A DNA stretch of 64,000 nucleotides, from the NCBI GenBank assembly GCA_018873245.2, contig JAEMBT020000007.1, forward strand, positions 11,801,129-11,865,128, read 5' to 3'. This DNA comes from Archegozetes longisetosus. Taxonomy: Eukaryota; Arthropoda; Arachnida; Sarcoptiformes; Trhypochthoniidae. The notes beneath the pieces are model-generated. The model was not told the DNA's origin, ran no database searches, and saw only the letters and a list, made by a program, of their open reading frames with translations. Position 1 is the stretch's first letter. Each line of letters begins with the position of its first letter. The position numbers and the translations under genes are program-made. Positions 60,788 through 64,000 of this stretch are shown in pieces.

Positions 60788-63700
60788 ATTGTTATTGTTA
60801 TTGTTATTACTATTATTGCTGGAAAGTGCATTTCCACGCATTTTACAGAAAATGGCTTCTTTAGATCTTTTCAAAAGGCTTGCCGCTAAGGCCTGATTCT
60901 GTATTTCTTTTTCGTGATTTACTTGAATTAGCTGATTACTATTATCATTACTTGTGGTTGTAGATTCGTTTGCGTTTGTATTGTTATTGTCGTCATTTGC
61001 CGAACCGTCTGACAATTTGTGTGAAAGTCTGTGCTTCAACATTGTTACGTATGACAAAAATATTTTGTGGCAAATGCTACACGAAAATGTTCTGAACCGA
61101 TAGGAGCCCTTTCCAGAAGGAGATGACGTCTCTTTTTTATCTTTGGTTTTATCGCTTTCTGTAGATTTCAATTGATCGTTGATTTCATTTTCATTTGAAT
61201 TGCTATTACTATTGCTTGCGTTATTCGCTGAGATATCAGTACTTGAACACTGAACCGATTCGTCATTTGATTTTGATCTAACGAGCTCTTCAGAGCTTTG
61301 TAGAATCTGGTCTTGTTTCGTCTGATCTCTCAAAAGTGTTAAAACTGTGTCTTCTATTTGACTTCTGACTGATAGTGAGGACGGTGTGTAGACCAATGTT
61401 GGTATCGATAGTTCACATTTTACTTTAACGCCATTTACTTCTTGTTCATTGTCTTCGATCACTTGTTTCTTCTTTTCTTCGATTTGTTGTCGAATCGGAC
61501 AAATACTTTTGATATGTTTGCGATAATTTGCTAAATAAGTAAATCCTCGCTGACAATAAGGGCATGAGTGATGTTGGGCTACGATCAGATAATCAACAAA
61601 ATAAGTAAATAATTCAATAATAAATAATTATTATTAAGATAACGAGGACTTCACTCCAATTGCTTTTAACCCTTAAATTGTAGCAAAAGGTGCTATAAGT
61701 GGTCATATCTAGATTTGAACATGAATTGAGTTATACTTAAGACTAGAATAAGATTAGAGCTCATTACGATCTACAACATAAGGATAAAAAGCAACTTCTC
61801 CTCTAAACGAAAAAGTTCTATTAATTATTTAGCGAACAAAAGTGTTTGCCATACCTGGAGATCCCTTAAACGCAAACATAGGATTTTCTTGTTTGACTCG
61901 CCATAAATCGAGCTTAGAATCATCTTTTGAAGACATGCTGACATCGGTCGTATCCCCATCTTCTTCAGTGTTCTCTTCAACTGGAGTTTCGCCTTCGAAA
62001 ACAATTTCTTCGTCAGCATTTCCATTAGAATTAGTATTAGTTTGCTCATCGATCTCAGGCTTTTCTTGTTTTATGATAACATTAGTCACTTCGTTAACCG
62101 ATGATTCCTTTATTGTCTTCTGAATAGGTGTTGACGTGACTGCTAGACAACTGGTTGAAGTGCCATCAGTTCCGAGTTGTTTCCTCACTGGGCAAACATT
62201 TTTAATATGTTTGCGGAAGTTTGCAGTATAAGTAAATACTCGAAGGCAATCAGGACATCGATGTTCTTGCAACGAAGTGTTTGGTGTATCGGTTGTCACG
62301 CTTGAGTTTTTGTCACTAATCTGCTGAATATCTTTTGTTGACGAATCGGTATTTGTCTGAATATTAGAAGTGCTCGGAGTCCAAGTCATCGCAGATGAAT
62401 CATTATTATCAGTATTCGATGAAGTTTCTTGTTCTGATTCTGGAGTCTCTTCTTTCAAATTAGTGCTTGTGACCGACTTATCATCAGTATCTGTTGATTT
62501 CGAAGGCTTTGCCTGTTTGCAAACTTTTTTCTTTTTCTCTTCATTCTTCTGGATATTTTTAATTGCTTTTATTCCAATTTTTAGCGCAAGTTTTTTATTT
62601 TGTTTGATTTTCTTCAATTTTTGTTTTGCTGTGCGCCTTGTATTAAAGACTCGTCGGCACGACAATTGATGCTTAGTTAGCGAATCCATATAGACAAATT
62701 TTTTGGTGCATTTCTCACACGCATAACGTTTCGGAAGATTTTCCGTATTTTTAGTCGAATTCTCTTCATTCGAAATATCGGATACTTTTGCTAATTCGCT
62801 GCATTTTTCTTCACTAGTAGATTTTTTTTGAACTCTTTGGTCATCATTATCGTAATTATCAATAACTTGAGCTTTACTTTCATTGATAATTTCTTTTTGA
62901 GTTTGTTTAGATTCTGTTTCAGAGCTTTTTGGGCTAGTTTTAGATTTTTTATTCTTCACCTCTTCAGGACTTATTTGCCTTCTCTTTCCTGACCTTGTTT
63001 TACACGGAGATAATGGTGATGAAAAATCTGATCCTTTATCAACGTTAGATGATAATAAATTATTATTGTTATTGTTATTATTATTATTGATACTAGAAGT
63101 ATTAGTGTTAGAAGGAGTTGGAGTTGTAGTTGCAGTGATTATGCTATTATTATTATGATTCTTATTAATATTAGTTGACTTTTTCTTTGAGCTATTATTG
63201 TGAGCGCATTCAAGTATATGGTTATGAAGAAGACTGACTGATGAGAATGATTTCGTGCATTTTGTACATTTGAGAGATATTTTGCTGTCTGATTGAGCTT
63301 TTGTTAGCGACGGCGCGACCGGACATCTATGCAATAGACCGTCTGCGCAATGATATTGCCATAGAAGAAGTTGTGATGGAATGTTTCGCGATGGATCAAC
63401 TTCCAAATAAGTGCAATACACGTTCGGATGATTGTTGGCCTCATGATCGGCAAACAGTTCCGGTGAGATCTTCTCATGACAAGCAGTGCATATGAACATT
63501 GGTTTTGAAGCTGTAGTCGTTGTCTCAGTCGTTGTTTCTTCAGATGACGATATTATATCAATCTTTGTATTTGGTACTGTATTTAGATTACAATCGAGTA
63601 GAAATTCAAGCTTTTCCGTATTAACAGGTGGTGGAGACGAACACTTGAAGTTTTCTGGAAAATTATATTCAACCAAATTTATCTCAGGATCTGTTGTCTT

Positions 63701-64000
63701 ATCATTAATGCCAACATTTGTTCTGGTGTAGGGAATGACTTCATTATCACTATCATGACAGTTGACAAACTTTCCGTCAACAAAATAAAGCAAATTTTCA
63801 GCAACTCTTTGCGCTAAAGTGCGATAAAATTCAACTTCGTTTGCATTCTTGAAGGGCTCTACTATTTCGTCATCAATTTGTCGTTCAGCAGTCAATCGCG
63901 AGCAGTGTCTGACTTGTGGTCGATGTGCGATCTGCTTGTGACTAATAAGGCTGCCGTAATTCAAGAAGCGTTTGTAACATAGCGAACAGTGAAAGTATGC
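60257..64000 (-). CDS. Asn-rich multi-C2H2/C2HC zinc-finger protein (5' partial, two exons visible)
   Basis: Probable nuclear DNA-binding regulator, not matched to a named family. The frame is open through the window edge: exon 64000-61855, intron 61579-61854 (276 nt; donor CCAG/GTATGG, acceptor GTAG/CC), exon 61578-60257. The junction codon is G+CC, giving Ala, and the assembled part is 1155 residues. Visible fingers in order: CSLCYKRF..HKQIAH at the edge (C5, C8, H21, H26); one near 63450-63510; KCTKC near 63210-63280; ACEKCTKKF..HQLSC near 62655-62720; RCPDCLRVFTY..HIKNVC near 62190-62262; SCPYCQRGFTY..HIKSIC near 61505-61570; SCSICHKIF..HRLSH near 61020-61090. At least three end in Cys instead of the last His. 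Linkers are long, Ser/Thr/Asn/Lys-rich, with poly-Asn runs, one of about 20 residues (near 60750-60815). Reading into the intron would replace the second half with MANTFVR. Confidence 0.88.
60745..60825. repeat. Trinucleotide repeat encoding poly-Asn
   Basis: TTG/TTA triplets on the + strand (AAC/AAT Asn codons on the minus strand) inside the zinc-finger coding sequence. Mixed codons show this is partly a slipped repeat and partly maintained as poly-Asn. Similar shorter runs occur at 60510-60553 and 63058-63092. Confidence 0.85.
61579..61854 (-). other. Intron of the zinc-finger gene
   Basis: 276 nt, GT-AG. It interrupts the protein just upstream of the duplicated C2HC finger, with phase 1. 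Retention gives a stop at 61829, only 7 codons in. Confidence 0.85.

Noticed and set aside
60396..60896. Plus-strand Leu-rich frames opposite the zinc-finger gene
   Set aside because: Antisense shadows of the poly-Asn codons (AAC/AAT read as GTT/ATT-type triplets).
1..64000. CRISPR arrays, bacterial operons, riboswitches, tRNA and rRNA genes
   Set aside because: The sequence is eukaryotic nuclear DNA; I saw no regularly spaced repeats, no Shine-Dalgarno-led gene strings and no tRNA B-box/T-arm pattern. A covariance-model scan would be needed to exclude small RNAs.

Overview
The window looks like AT-rich (roughly 70 percent A+T by eye) nuclear DNA of a small-genome arthropod. A mite or other chelicerate is my best guess. 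The support is spliceosomal introns with GT-AG ends, metazoan-only gene families (an Eph receptor, a MATH-BTB adaptor, a COXFA4/NDUFA4-like subunit), compact single-exon genes, and an Eph ectodomain that resembles the arthropod proteins I remember. I could not run a search, so the taxonomic call is inference.

Layout. Positions 1-8816 hold no gene I can support. An Eph receptor tyrosine kinase runs on the + strand from 8817 to 20891. I could join 18 exons in phase by hand, giving 993 residues from the ligand-binding domain to the stop codon; only the signal-peptide exon is missing. A 51-nt phase-1/1 candidate cassette microexon lies between the two FN3 exons (12678-12728), and tandem splice sites flank the juxtamembrane exons. 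A single-exon MATH-BTB-BACK (SPOP-like) gene is at 27657-28736 (+). A likely B-box/coiled-coil (TRIM-like) pseudogene is at 31309-31690 (-). A 392-bp Tc1/mariner-type MITE with 97-bp terminal inverted repeats and a TA duplication is at 40786-41177. About 0.86 kb beyond it is an intronless secreted protein resembling microbial polysaccharide lyases (42038-42784, +), the best candidate in the window for a horizontally acquired gene. A HAD-family phosphoglycolate/p-nitrophenyl phosphatase is at 49311-50243 (+).

The right end is a minus-strand cluster: two COXFA4/NDUFA4-like mitochondrial proteins (54024-54344 and 58515-58766) bracket a stand-alone RNF180/DUSP12-type zinc domain protein (56506-56847). 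A large Asn-rich multi-zinc-finger protein (60257 to beyond 64000) runs off the window edge.

The genes do not form a pathway; this is ordinary eukaryotic gene spacing with long empty intervals (about 9 kb at 31.7-40.8 kb and 6.5 kb at 42.8-49.3 kb). I see no CRISPR array, tRNA, rRNA or autonomous transposon. The most notable points are the lyase-like gene, the MITE with its IR/DR architecture, the Eph microexon, and the isolated RNF180-type domain.
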